Origin: Myoxocephalus aenaeus
Taxonomy: Eukaryota > Chordata > Actinopteri > Perciformes > Cottidae
Length of the DNA stretch: 64,000 nucleotides
Assembly (NCBI GenBank): GCA_038501785.1
Contig: JBAMJR010000170.1
Location: 372,001 to 436,000 of the forward strand
Reading direction: 5' to 3'
A program made the translations under genes and the position numbers. The notes beneath the pieces were generated by a model, which made no database searches, was not told the DNA's origin, and saw nothing but the letters and a program-made list of their open reading frames with translations. Below are positions 48,428-53,568 of this stretch, piece by piece; position 1 is the stretch's first letter, and each line of letters begins with the position of its first letter.

Positions 48428-49632
48428 ACACACATACACACACTCTCATTTACTCGCTTGTTTTGTGTTTCAGGGCTCCAGTTCTTCAAGAACGTGGTGT
48501 TGGTGGCGTCTCCGCAGGACCGATATGTTCCTTTCCACTCTGCCAGAATAGAGATGTGCAAAACCGCTCTTAAAGACAGGGCCACAGGTTAGAGGTGCAC
48601 GTATTAATGCAACTGGATTCTCTGCACTTTCCATATTTACAACATCTTTTGATATTGCATTTTTCTCTCTTATAATATCTGAGAATATAGAGCACAAATA
48701 CTTTCCCGTTGTATCTGTGAACATCACTCTGTGGAACTGGCTGGTATTATTTAAAGTGACACTTTCATTCTTTAAAGAAGAAAAAAGATCTCCTTCCTCT
48801 TTCAAATTCAAGTTAAATTCAAAATGAACGCACCCTTGCATAATTGAATACCCTAATTGGTTTTGCGTCATCTATTGGTGAGGGATCCCTCTGTTGCTCA
48901 ACCTAAGATTCCTTCCTTTTTTCCCCCCTTTAAAGGTTTTTTGGGGGACTTTTTCCTGTTCTGACAGAGGATGTTGAATGCTGGACAGATTGTAAAGCCC
49001 TCTGAGGCAAACGTGTGATGTTGAGCTATGCATATAAATTGAATGAAGTTGAATTGCTGCTACACACCTCTTCGGTCTGGTATGACCGGTAGTTTATGGT
49101 AGCTAACGCTAGCTAATATTAGCATGCTTCAGAAAGATATTGCTGTCCAGCTGATATTACTAAATCCTTTCGCTGACTTAGTATTCTGTCAATTGTAGGC
49201 TTAAAGTGCACCTTCGCAATACTTCTTTACTACAGCCATAAAGACGGTTTATACACCAAACTTCTTTATGGCCTTCTGAAAACAAACAACACACATTTTC
49301 CAAGGTTTATATAAACCACTGCCAGCAGCTGGTTAGCTTAGCCTAGCTTAAAGATTGGAAGCAGGGGATTTGGATGCAAAAGTAGCAGTAGGACTAACCG
49401 TATCTTTCCTACTTCTTGCTCTGAAGGACCCGTTTACACTGAGATGATCAACAACCTTCTGCAGCCACTTGTGGAGGCGAAAGAGTGCCGGCTGATCCGC
49501 CAGAATGTGTTCCACGCTCTGCCCAACACAGCCAACACCTTGATTGGCCGCGCGGCCCACATCGCTGTCTTGGACTCTGAGCTCTTCCTGGAGAAATTCT
49601 TCCTAGTGGCGGGGCTCAACTACTTCAAGTAA
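18458..49632 (+). CDS. fam135b: fam135b, complete spliced coding region (19 coding exons)
   Basis: Join 18458-18534, 22878-22957, 30340-30479, 33339-33409, 34361-34534, 35790-35916, 38830-38989, 40261-40310, 41054-41209, 42143-42216, 42293-42447, 42534-44496, 45834-46000, 46238-46329, 46449-46546, 47493-47644, 47801-47911, 48474-48587 and 49427-49632. The total is 4167 nt: 1388 codons plus TAA, close to the ~1.4-kb-residue human protein. Every junction is GT/AG and every phase agrees. Residues 1-420 are the conserved FAM135 N-terminal region (DUF3657-type), 422-1075 a low-complexity Ser/Asp/Glu-rich middle, and 1118-1320 a DUF676 alpha/beta-hydrolase domain. The domain has VCVHGLDG (1126-1132), GHSLG (Ser1200), and candidate acid and base D1298 and H1365. 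GSWLGKG, ENLVFGAGYCKP, YFPPEE and the C-terminus LVAGLNYFK mark it as FAM135B rather than FAM135A. The molecular substrate of the family is not established. Confidence 0.96.
20280..20334. repeat. (AT)n microsatellite
   Basis: About 27 AT units in intron 2. Frames reading IYIYIY are artefacts of this tract. Confidence 0.95.
20588..20708 (+). mobile_element. Fish SINE/LINE-like tail, copy 1
   Basis: Contains CCGTTAAAGTTTTTC, then GATTGTAAAGCCCTCTGAGG, and a GAATTGAATTGAATT tail. The same order recurs at 48879-49054. The motif is familiar from dispersed teleost retroelement 3' ends; I cannot name the family with certainty. Confidence 0.6.
21998..22502. mobile_element. TA-flanked foldback element A (505 bp) with internal minisatellite
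   Basis: Inverted ends begin CCGTAAAAGTCGGGTTACAA (left) and read as its complement at the right end. TA dinucleotides flank both sides (21996-21997 and 22503-22504). Complementarity continues inward (about GCCGCT-CTACC). A second, shorter copy lies at 58856-59088. TA target duplication and no coding capacity suggest a Tc1/mariner-type MITE. The left half carries the 15-bp repeat array and the right half a 12-bp GCTAGCAGGAGC repeat (3 units). Confidence 0.85.
22054..22341. repeat. 15-bp minisatellite GCTGCTGCTGCTAGC, 19 units
   Basis: Eighteen 15-bp units plus one 18-bp unit fill exactly 288 bp. Variant first tetramers (GCTG, GCAG, ACTG) mark the units. Units 7-11 (22147-22221) and 12-16 (22222-22296) are identical, a 75-bp higher-order duplication. 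The 96-aa minus-strand and 95-aa plus-strand Leu/Ala frames are products of this array. Confidence 0.93.
22878..22957 (+). CDS. fam135b: fam135b exon 3 (residues 26-52)
   Basis: Acceptor tctctcacag; the first G completes Gly26. It encodes FYQVRAGLKVSPRVPHRLIV, matching the family RGFYQIR...PHR block. Donor gtacat. Ends in phase 1. Confidence 0.93.
23080..23390. repeat. Degenerate tandem array (TTTTGCAGTCnTTTTG type)
   Basis: Diverged units of roughly 15-30 bp contain TTTTGCAGTC, GTTGTTTAG(T/C) and TTTTGAGTCA(A/C)ATAGG. The period is clear by eye but the units vary in length. Confidence 0.6.
23902..24677. mobile_element. TA-flanked element, GGAAGCCCATT termini, copy A (776 bp)
   Basis: The left end CGGAAGCCCATTTTCGCCAG and right end CTGTCAGAAATGGGCTTCCA are inverted copies with TA on both outer sides. 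AT-rich subterminal DNA with AAGTCATAATTA and CATAATTTCGACTTT is also inverted. Copy B at 59600-59738 has the same ends but almost no interior. About 500 bp inside copy A are unlike copy B; they may be original internal sequence or a later insertion. No transposase was recognised. Confidence 0.78.
25095..25130. repeat. (TG)n microsatellite inside the hAT element
   Basis: An uninterrupted TG run of about 18 units. Confidence 0.92.
25361..25659 (+). pseudogene. Decayed hAT (ZBED/Ac-type) transposase fragment
   Basis: One frame reads HLQNVHPREY (end of a BED zinc finger), then PRLDTYF and LFVCKDMR. The homology then moves to another frame as GFREFCEALEPRNLIP. This order is that of hAT transposases with an N-terminal BED finger. 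The frame change near 25530-25545, and loss of the start of the finger and of the catalytic core, make it non-functional. It lies inside the hAT ends at 24920-25772. Confidence 0.78.
26588..26657. repeat. (GT)n microsatellite
   Basis: About 35 GT/GC units, the longest GT tract in the window. Confidence 0.95.
28530..28905. repeat. Probable fish interspersed repeat
   Basis: Contains the order TTGGCCGCCGCCAT, TCATTTTCTCATCGACTTCAATCTGACT, CCTCTGCTG, then CATTGGCTTCACTTTTCAGA. I associate this order with a common dispersed fish repeat. The limits are estimates and no target duplication was found. Confidence 0.4.
29050..29072. repeat. (CA)n microsatellite
   Basis: A short (CA)n run; a second short one lies at 29880-29899. 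Confidence 0.9.
29653..29680. repeat. 28-bp perfect palindrome
   Basis: TATATATAGAAGAA is followed at once by its exact complement, centred on GAATTC. There is no loop. Confidence 0.9.
30340..30479 (+). CDS. fam135b: fam135b exon 4 (residues 53-99)
   Basis: Acceptor ccacatcag. Encodes ...FSRIFQILYRNEEITVNDCM then FKVHLLLDGER, a block strongly conserved in both FAM135 paralogues. It ends in phase 0 at donor gtgagt (30480). A long CA tract begins 28 nt after the exon. Confidence 0.95.
30507..30578. repeat. (CA)n microsatellite just inside intron 4
   Basis: About 36 CA units start 28 nt downstream of the exon 4 donor. Position relative to the 5' splice site matters because CA repeats bind hnRNP L. 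Confidence 0.95.
31680..32340. promoter_or_regulatory. Candidate conserved non-coding block (enhancer-like)
   Basis: This stretch stands out for retained CpGs, absence of simple repeats and repeated homeodomain-type ATTA/TAAT cores (for example CTAATCATCC, TGATTAATCA). Neither strand has a plausible exon. The call is by composition only and needs cross-species alignment. Confidence 0.3.
32868..32975 (+). pseudogene. Tc1/mariner transposase remnant
   Basis: The translation GVNHMPWPSQSPDPFPIEHTW corresponds to the WP-QSPDLNPIEHLW block around the second catalytic Asp of Tc1-type DDE transposases, followed by the start of the E-containing helix region (EILD). The Asn-Pro is altered to FP, similarity ends abruptly, and no inverted ends were found. 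Confidence 0.65.
33339..33409 (+). CDS. fam135b: fam135b exon 5 (residues 100-122)
   Basis: Acceptor gtgttgcag. Encodes LEEALSEVDFQLKLDLHFTD then NEQ, matching human B (ALSEVDFQLKVDLHFTD). The donor is gtaggt at 33410. The apparent stop TAG after CAG is part of the donor, and the split CA|G codon gives Gln123. Confidence 0.93.
33410..34360 (+). other. fam135b intron 5
   Basis: 951 bp with no recognisable repeat or gene. Confidence 0.6.
34361..34534 (+). CDS. fam135b: fam135b exon 6 (residues 123-180)
   Basis: Acceptor cattccccag. Encodes LISSRTLSLHFHPRRGLHHH then VPVMFDYFHLSVISVSIHAS and LVALHQPLI, the most conserved part of the N-terminal region. Donor gtagag. Ends in phase 2. Confidence 0.96.
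34535..35789 (+). other. fam135b intron 6
   Basis: 1255 bp. GTTAGCTAGCTAATT-type short repeats near 34838-34872 and a (CA)n tract just before the acceptor. No gene. Confidence 0.6.
35703..35744. repeat. (CA)n microsatellite 45 bp before exon 7
   Basis: An interrupted CA tract (about 20 units) immediately upstream of the polypyrimidine region of exon 7. Confidence 0.93.
35790..35916 (+). CDS. fam135b: fam135b exon 7 (residues 181-223)
   Basis: Acceptor tctctgcag. Encodes FARTGKGSWLGKGSP and SVENLVFGAGYCKPVTSE. GSWLGKG and FGAGYCKP are FAM135B-specific (FAM135A has TTWLNRN and FGINYTK). Ends in phase 0, donor gtatgt. Confidence 0.95.
35917..38829 (+). other. fam135b intron 7
   Basis: 2.9 kb. 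A GC-richer unique stretch at about 37790-38100 contains a small AGAGACATT direct repeat (3 units, near 38060-38085). Nothing else was recognised. Confidence 0.55.
38830..38989 (+). CDS. fam135b: fam135b exon 8 (residues 224-276)
   Basis: Acceptor tgctccgcag. Encodes GSFYLPSENCLQRAHTWHRR then LCRLLLVAHRGLHTYHAAL, parallel to human B [20 protein letters not shown]. Donor gtgagc, phase 1. Confidence 0.95.
38990..40260 (+). other. fam135b intron 8
   Basis: 1271 bp, AT-rich, with no recognisable element. Confidence 0.6.
40261..40310 (+). CDS. fam135b: fam135b exon 9 (residues 277-293)
   Basis: A 50-bp micro-exon between acceptor ctctccacag and donor gtaagt. It encodes VLPVDKTLNQLTTELQ after the split Glu277. 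It aligns with human B ALAVEETLSQLCSELQ and keeps phase with both neighbours, which supports it despite its size. Confidence 0.88.
40311..41053 (+). other. fam135b intron 9
   Basis: 743 bp with a short (ATT)n run near 40341-40357. No other feature. Confidence 0.6.
41054..41209 (+). CDS. fam135b: fam135b exon 10 (residues 294-345)
   Basis: Acceptor ctccccatcag. Encodes HERVAEQISRDVSQLCSQLA then ALWTHFLEA and YLAQEHHTLR. Use of the first of two close AGs keeps the family length. Ends in phase 0, donor gtgaga. Confidence 0.93.
41210..42142 (+). other. fam135b intron 10
   Basis: 933 bp without a recognisable element. Frames of 66-89 aa on either strand look like chance. Confidence 0.6.
42143..42216 (+). 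CDS. fam135b: fam135b exon 11 (residues 346-369)
   Basis: Acceptor gaacaccag. Encodes VRRFSEAYFFTEHSKEMSLT then FQEE, the conserved HTLRVRRFSEA.F block. Donor gtaagt, phase 2. Confidence 0.94.
42293..42447 (+). CDS. fam135b: fam135b exon 12 (residues 370-421)
   Basis: Separated by a 76-bp intron from exon 11. Encodes SSDYLTKMPPLPVECLDIDG then DWNSLPIIFEDRYVE, the last block shared with FAM135A before the sequence diverges. Donor gtaatg. Confidence 0.95.
42534..44496 (+). CDS. fam135b: fam135b exon 13, giant disordered exon (residues 422-1075)
   Basis: 1963 bp between acceptor gttttttccag and donor gtgagt. The open frame extends upstream into intron 12 to an apparent Met at 42464, but splicing starts at 42534. 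The product is rich in Ser, Glu, Asp and Asn and has no globular domain that I can see. Islands shared with human paralogues are SVISDSGIESEPSS (DSGIES at residues 655-660), ASLTSISSLPYEED, and near the end CAPTCLPFSSALRDSPS. A single large central exon is typical of both FAM135 genes. Confidence 0.96.
44497..45833 (+). other. fam135b intron 13
   Basis: 1337 bp. GCTAACGTTAGC-type short motifs near 44515-44530 and 44845-44890; otherwise unremarkable. Confidence 0.6.
45834..46000 (+). CDS. fam135b: fam135b exon 14 (residues 1076-1131, hydrolase start)
   Basis: Acceptor tttctccag. Encodes LYSDLPLLASDLPYFPPEE, an acidic stretch, then DGIHLVVCVHGLDG. The HG (1128-1129) after a beta-strand is the oxyanion-hole type motif that opens DUF676 alpha/beta-hydrolases. 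Donor gtgagt, phase 1. Confidence 0.96.
46238..46329 (+). CDS. fam135b: fam135b exon 15 (residues 1132-1162)
   Basis: Acceptor tgcttccag. Encodes GNSADLRLVKTFIELGLPGS then DFLMSERNQ, nearly invariant in the family. Phase 0 end, donor gtatac. Confidence 0.96.
46449..46546 (+). CDS. fam135b: fam135b exon 16 (residues 1163-1194)
   Basis: Acceptor tttccccgcag. Encodes TDTFADFDTMTDRLLDEIIQ then HVQLYNLTIGRI, the helix leading to the nucleophile strand. Donor gtcagt, phase 2. Confidence 0.96.
46547..47492 (+). other. fam135b intron 16
   Basis: 946 bp with no recognisable element. Confidence 0.6.
47493..47644 (+). CDS. fam135b: fam135b exon 17 (residues 1195-1245, nucleophile elbow)
   Basis: Acceptor cgaccaacag. 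Encodes SFIGHSLGNVIIRSVLTRP, then FLSLSGPHLGTLYNN. GHSLG (1198-1202) is the GxSxG nucleophile elbow with Ser1200 as the predicted catalytic serine. Donor gtgagg, phase 1. Confidence 0.97.
47801..47911 (+). CDS. fam135b: fam135b exon 18 (residues 1246-1282)
   Basis: Acceptor tgctccttag, preceded by a short (TG)n. Encodes [20 protein letters not shown] then HVDPRKTFLYLLSQKQ. Donor gtaccg, phase 1. Confidence 0.95.
47912..48473 (+). other. fam135b intron 18
   Basis: 562 bp that end in a long (CT)n tract (48379-48426), which forms most of the pyrimidine-rich region before exon 19. Confidence 0.7.
48379..48426. repeat. (CT)n microsatellite before exon 19
   Basis: About 24 CT units, ending 47 nt upstream of the exon 19 acceptor. 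It is likely a binding platform for PTB-type proteins. Confidence 0.95.
48474..48587 (+). CDS. fam135b: fam135b exon 19 (residues 1283-1320)
   Basis: Acceptor tgtgtttcag. Encodes LQFFKNVVLVASPQDRYVPF then HSARIEMCKTALKDRAT. D1298 in SPQDRYVP is the candidate catalytic acid. Donor gttaga, a weaker consensus than its neighbours. Phase 1. Confidence 0.95.
48879..49054 (+). mobile_element. Fish SINE/LINE-like tail, copy 2
   Basis: Contains TTAAAGGTTTTTTGGGG, then GATTGTAAAGCCCTCTGAGG, and a TTGAATGAAGTTGAATT tail, colinear with the copy at 20588-20708 and in the same orientation. Confidence 0.6.
49322..49368 (+). repeat. Fish interspersed repeat fragment
   Basis: CCAGCAGCTGGTTAGCTTAG, then AAGATTGGAAGCAGGGG, matching the 3' part of the repeat seen at 3620-3740 and 58390-58500. 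It sits about 60 bp before exon 20. Confidence 0.55.
49427..49632 (+). CDS. fam135b: fam135b exon 20 (residues 1321-1388, stop)
   Basis: Acceptor tgctctgaag. Encodes PVYTEMINNLLQPLVEAKEC, then RQNVFHALPNTANTLIGRAA, HIAVLDSELFLEKFFLVAGL and NYFK, with TAA at 49630-49632. H1365 in RAAHIAVLD is the candidate catalytic histidine. The ending LVAGLNYFK is the FAM135B form. Confidence 0.97.
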
Positions 49633-52600
49633 AGGTCCTCGTACTGCAGGCGTACAGGACAGAACCGCTCAGTGGCTGATGGAGCTGATTTGGAGGATAC
49701 GGCCCTACTTTCCCTTTGTACAGTATCTTAAATGTATATACTCCCTGGTATCCAAGTGGCAAGGCCTGTATATGCCCTTTGTTAGGATTGTTAGCAGCTG
49801 TTATAAAAAAGACCAGTGTATTGTGACTGAAATACTAACTCAGAAGGCTGAGTTTCATGTGTAGCCATGCAAAACAAAACATCTGACATCCATCACAGGA
49901 TTAATTGTAGATGTTTTTATGGCCTTATTAATAACCAGCGTCCGCCAAAAGCTAACAGATGCTAATTGTTGTCAAAGGCATTTAACTACTTTCCCTTTAT
50001 AGTTGGTTTAAGGCTGGTTGATTGAATTCTTCCTTAAGGGTTACACCTATGATCGGAAGAGTCTTAAAATGTACTCTGAGCCGAGGCAATAGCTGGGCAG
50101 CATTTATCCCCTTGAATGTACATGAAGTATTTTGTTGTACAAATCTGTTCCTTTCTACGAAAATTAATATATTGTTTAAAATTATTTATTTTTTAGCTGC
50201 GTATGTATCTACACTTTAAGTAGTACATCTAAATGTGATCTGTTGCGTGTTGTTATCATCAAATCTATCAAATGAAAGTATACAATGGAGGCAGAAGTGT
50301 TACTCCATGTAACCCCAATAATTCAGTGTCGTGGATATCTGCTTTATCACACAGCTGTACATCAGTTTTAACTAACTCATTGATCCTGAAGTGAGCAATT
50401 ACAGTATCTTTGACGCCAAATGGCTCTAGCTGCTGTGTTAGCCGTCACTTCTTAATTAATTGTTTGCACTAATTGATTGAAGGGTTGATTGAGTAAATTC
50501 TAGAATTGAGCATTTGCACTGAGCACAATGTTCCAGATTAAACTACGGCAGATTACAAGTGAAAATCCATAGTAATTTTTGAAGCAATGAGTCGTTGACA
50601 AAACAGGACTCATTCCTCTCTGCTAGGTTATAATAACTATAGCTAGCTAGCTAGCTAGCTAATGTTAGCAACATGAGTTGGTTGAACACACCTTTTCAGG
50701 CTGACACTCAATTACAGAACAATTTAGGATCAGACTGTAATTTCGCTCTAACATGTTCAATACATGTTGGTATTTTCAAGGAGTATTGTCACCTTAAGGT
50801 TAAAAACAAAAAGGCTTTACGTTGCTGGAGTGTTCTCTTTCAACGTCTAACGTTGGCCTAAACTCTGATGGCATCCAGCTTCACAGCGTGTACGCTCGTC
50901 TCGAGTGGAGCTTTTTACAATGTAAACTGTAACTCACGTCATGCCACCTAGTTAGGTAACGATGAGCTCCTCAACTTTGGAATACTGCTTGGTTAGCTTA
51001 CCACTGGAGGTAGAAAGGGTGTAGGAATGTGTAGAAAAAACACAAAGCTTGACAGTCTTATTGTGCTCAGTTACAATGGATATTCAGGGGCGGGGTTTAG
51101 CAAACGGTCAATTGTCTTACAGTATTGATGCAAATACCACTATAAGATATTTAAGTAATATGATTTCCATTTTGTTTTTAAATCATGTGACAGGGAGTCA
51201 GAAAATTGCTTACTAATATAATTAACAGCAAATATACAGCACATAATGTGAAGAAGAAAAAAACTAATTATCCATGACTATACGGTACAATATCACGGTG
51301 TAATGACCATCTCTTTCTTAATGAGCCTTTTAAAATTCAAGATTAAATTTGCCTACGCAAGGATAGATTTCACGAGGCTCTCATTATAAAAAAAAAAAAA
51401 GAAGGCTTAAATCAGGATGTCACTGCCCTTTGTTTTCTTGAAAACTGGATCCCTGTGCGTAATACAGACCCACTGCCAAGATTCTCCCTCACGCACCGTC
51501 ATGTCCTATAAACCGACTTCAACACCGATGCACGATGAAAGCGGGGAGGCTCCGTCGTAGCAGACACTCGTCTCGTGTTCCTGAGACACATCCGATGCCA
51601 TATCTTGATCACATCTCATCAGCTATCAAACAAATGTGTGATCATTTCTGACGCGAGTGACGTGGTTTTCCAGCAAACTGGGTGAGGACTGTTTCCCTAA
51701 TCACCGCGCTGTCCATCACATGATGTTTACATTTAGACGTTAGAAAACTGTCATCGTCGCCCTGCCACAGACTCTCGTATCCAGTGATGGTAGCGCATCT
51801 GCTGCATATGTAGTTATGTACATACAGAGAGCTATATTTAACCTTTTGCACTGGTTTGATGGCAAGTGCACTTTATTGACAACCTTGACTCAACCTCCAC
51901 TAGCTTTAAAAAGTCTAAACAGCAATGTTTCATGTGCTTATTCAGTTCAGACATGCTTCTTTTAGCTCTGAAGGTCGCATCCTGTCGGTCTCAGCCACTC
52001 AAGCATTGTAGCGTCGTCAAAGAGTACAAAAGATGACTTCTCTAAGTGCTCTTTTTCTTTTTGTTCCGGGGGGCCGTTGCTGCACGGTAAGCAGCGTGTC
52101 ACCGTGATTGACTCTTAATCAAATTGGCTCCTTCAGGACGCAGAGATTGCTCTCAAAAAGCCACTAAGCAAAGCTGCGTAAGCGATCCGTGGGAGCCGCC
52201 ATGCATCATGCATCATTCCTCAACCTCCCCCCCCAGAAGACGAACGCATACTGTATATGGATGAGGCTTTAGCTTGTTTGCGTTTAGGGCCACGCGTGTT
52301 TACCCAAAGGGGTCAGCCGGGAATCGATGGAAGGGGAAGAAAAAAAAAGAAGTGTTTGTGGTATTGAGATTGGTCCCTTCAAGGGCAAGTACAGGTTTGA
52401 AATTGTTTCACGAGATGGATGGCTGTGCGTAGAAGGTTTCACTCGAAGGCCGGGCATTAGATCAAAAGGAATTGTATCTACATTTAGCTGAACGCCACTC
52501 TGTTCAGGAAAATGAGTTTTTTTTATTTTATTTTGTATGGCAAAATGTGTGTCGGAGAGCGTTAACTGTACATTTATGCTGCTGCCCTGACTGAGAGTGA

Positions 52601-52720
52601 ATCCAGAGGTGATTCATAAATCCAATAGATCTTTGCAAGTGCTGTCAACCTTCAAAACTAGCTGACTTGAACCTTTTTCGTATTTGATTACCCTTTACTG
52701 AGAGTCCTGTTCATGTTCAG

Positions 52721-52742
52721 TGTGTGTGTGTGTGTGTGTGTG
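52721..52742. repeat. (TG)n in the fam135b 3' UTR
   Basis: 11 TG (UG in RNA) units about 320 bp before the polyadenylation signal. UG repeats are a CELF/TDP-43-type binding platform in transcripts. Confidence 0.85.
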
Positions 52743-53043
52743 AGTGAAAGGAGACATGTCATCATTGTCTGCTCGTTGCTAGAACATCTTTCATGCGTTT
52801 GATTGTCAAAAGCGTTTACCTTCACTGTGAGGATCATGTGTTTCTTTCATTCTGCACTTCTTTTGCTGAATGTATAACATGTAAAGTACAGTAAATACTA
52901 CATCTGTGCCAATACTACTCTGATATTTTTCTATGTTGCTGACTGTACTGTATGTATTCCTTAGTAGCTTGTGTTCTATGTAAAAATATAAATACAAATA
53001 TATATATATAGCATAGTATTATTGTAAACAGATATGATGTTAC

Positions 53044-53049
53044 AATAAA
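53044..53049 (+). terminator. fam135b polyadenylation signal AATAAA
   Basis: A canonical hexamer in TTACAATAAACATTTT, followed by TTTGCATAATTATC and a TTGTGTTGGTTT U/GU-rich element, the usual cleavage context. Confidence 0.6.
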
Positions 53050-53266
53050 CATTTTCCTTTTGCATAATTATCTTATTCACTCTTTGTGTTGGTTTAGCCA
53101 GCTTGGTCAGTATTCAATATCAGTATCAATTATGACATTTCCCTCTCTCCTTTTGCTATGTGAGGTTTAACCTTTTACATTGTAACAGACATCAAATATG
53201 GATCATTGCGCTTGAAAAGAATTTGACATTTCATCGAGAAACTAAGGAACTCCATTGAGACTGGAT

Positions 53267-53322
53267 CTATTGATATATATATATCAATAGATATATACAC
53301 TATGAGCCGGGGACTCATAGTG
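53267..53322. repeat. Two adjacent perfect inverted repeats
   Basis: A loopless 24-bp palindrome (53267-53290, CTATTGATATAT and complement) is followed by a 9-bp stem CACTATGAG/CTCATAGTG with a 7-base loop (53298-53322). Both lie just past the end of fam135b. Confidence 0.85.
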
Positions 53323-53358
53323 GGCCTAAATCCTCTCTCCCTGTGGAGTCTGGGGGGC

Positions 53359-53361
<3 letters not shown>

Positions 53362-53399
<38 letters not shown>
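53362..53399. repeat. (AT)n microsatellite
   Basis: About 19 AT units. Confidence 0.93.
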
Positions 53400-53401
<2 letters not shown>

Positions 53402-53497
53402 GATGTTATCGCAAAAAATAACATTTGTTTGGGAAAGCCCCCAAATTAAAATATTATAACTAAAGAAACATTACATTATGATACATGAGTTAAGAAT

Positions 53498-53499
<2 letters not shown>

Positions 53500-53565
<66 letters not shown>
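53500..53565. repeat. (AT)n microsatellite
   Basis: About 33 AT units, the second such tract within 200 bp. Confidence 0.95.

Positions 53566-53568
<3 letters not shown>

Larger units (their letters stand above)
48588..49426 (+). other. fam135b intron 19
   Basis: 839 bp holding a SINE/LINE-like tail (48879-49054) and a fish repeat fragment (49322-49368) that ends about 60 bp before exon 20. Confidence 0.7.
49633..53068 (+). other. fam135b: fam135b 3' UTR (about 3.4 kb)
   Basis: From the stop to the first canonical AATAAA that I find (53044-53049). ATTAAA variants at about 50537 and 51343 could give shorter forms. The AT-rich, non-repetitive stretch just before the signal (52860-53060) looks like a conserved 3' end. 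It contains a GCTA tandem run (50641-50660) and a (TG)n tract (52721-52742). No gene frame was recognised. The end is inferred from the signal alone. Confidence 0.6.

Noticed and set aside
18458..49632. Calling the main gene fam135a because of the col9a1-type neighbour
   Set aside because: Diagnostic blocks (GSWLGKG, FGAGYCKP, SENC, CLDIDGDWN, YFPPEE, AGLNYFK) match FAM135B and differ from FAM135A.
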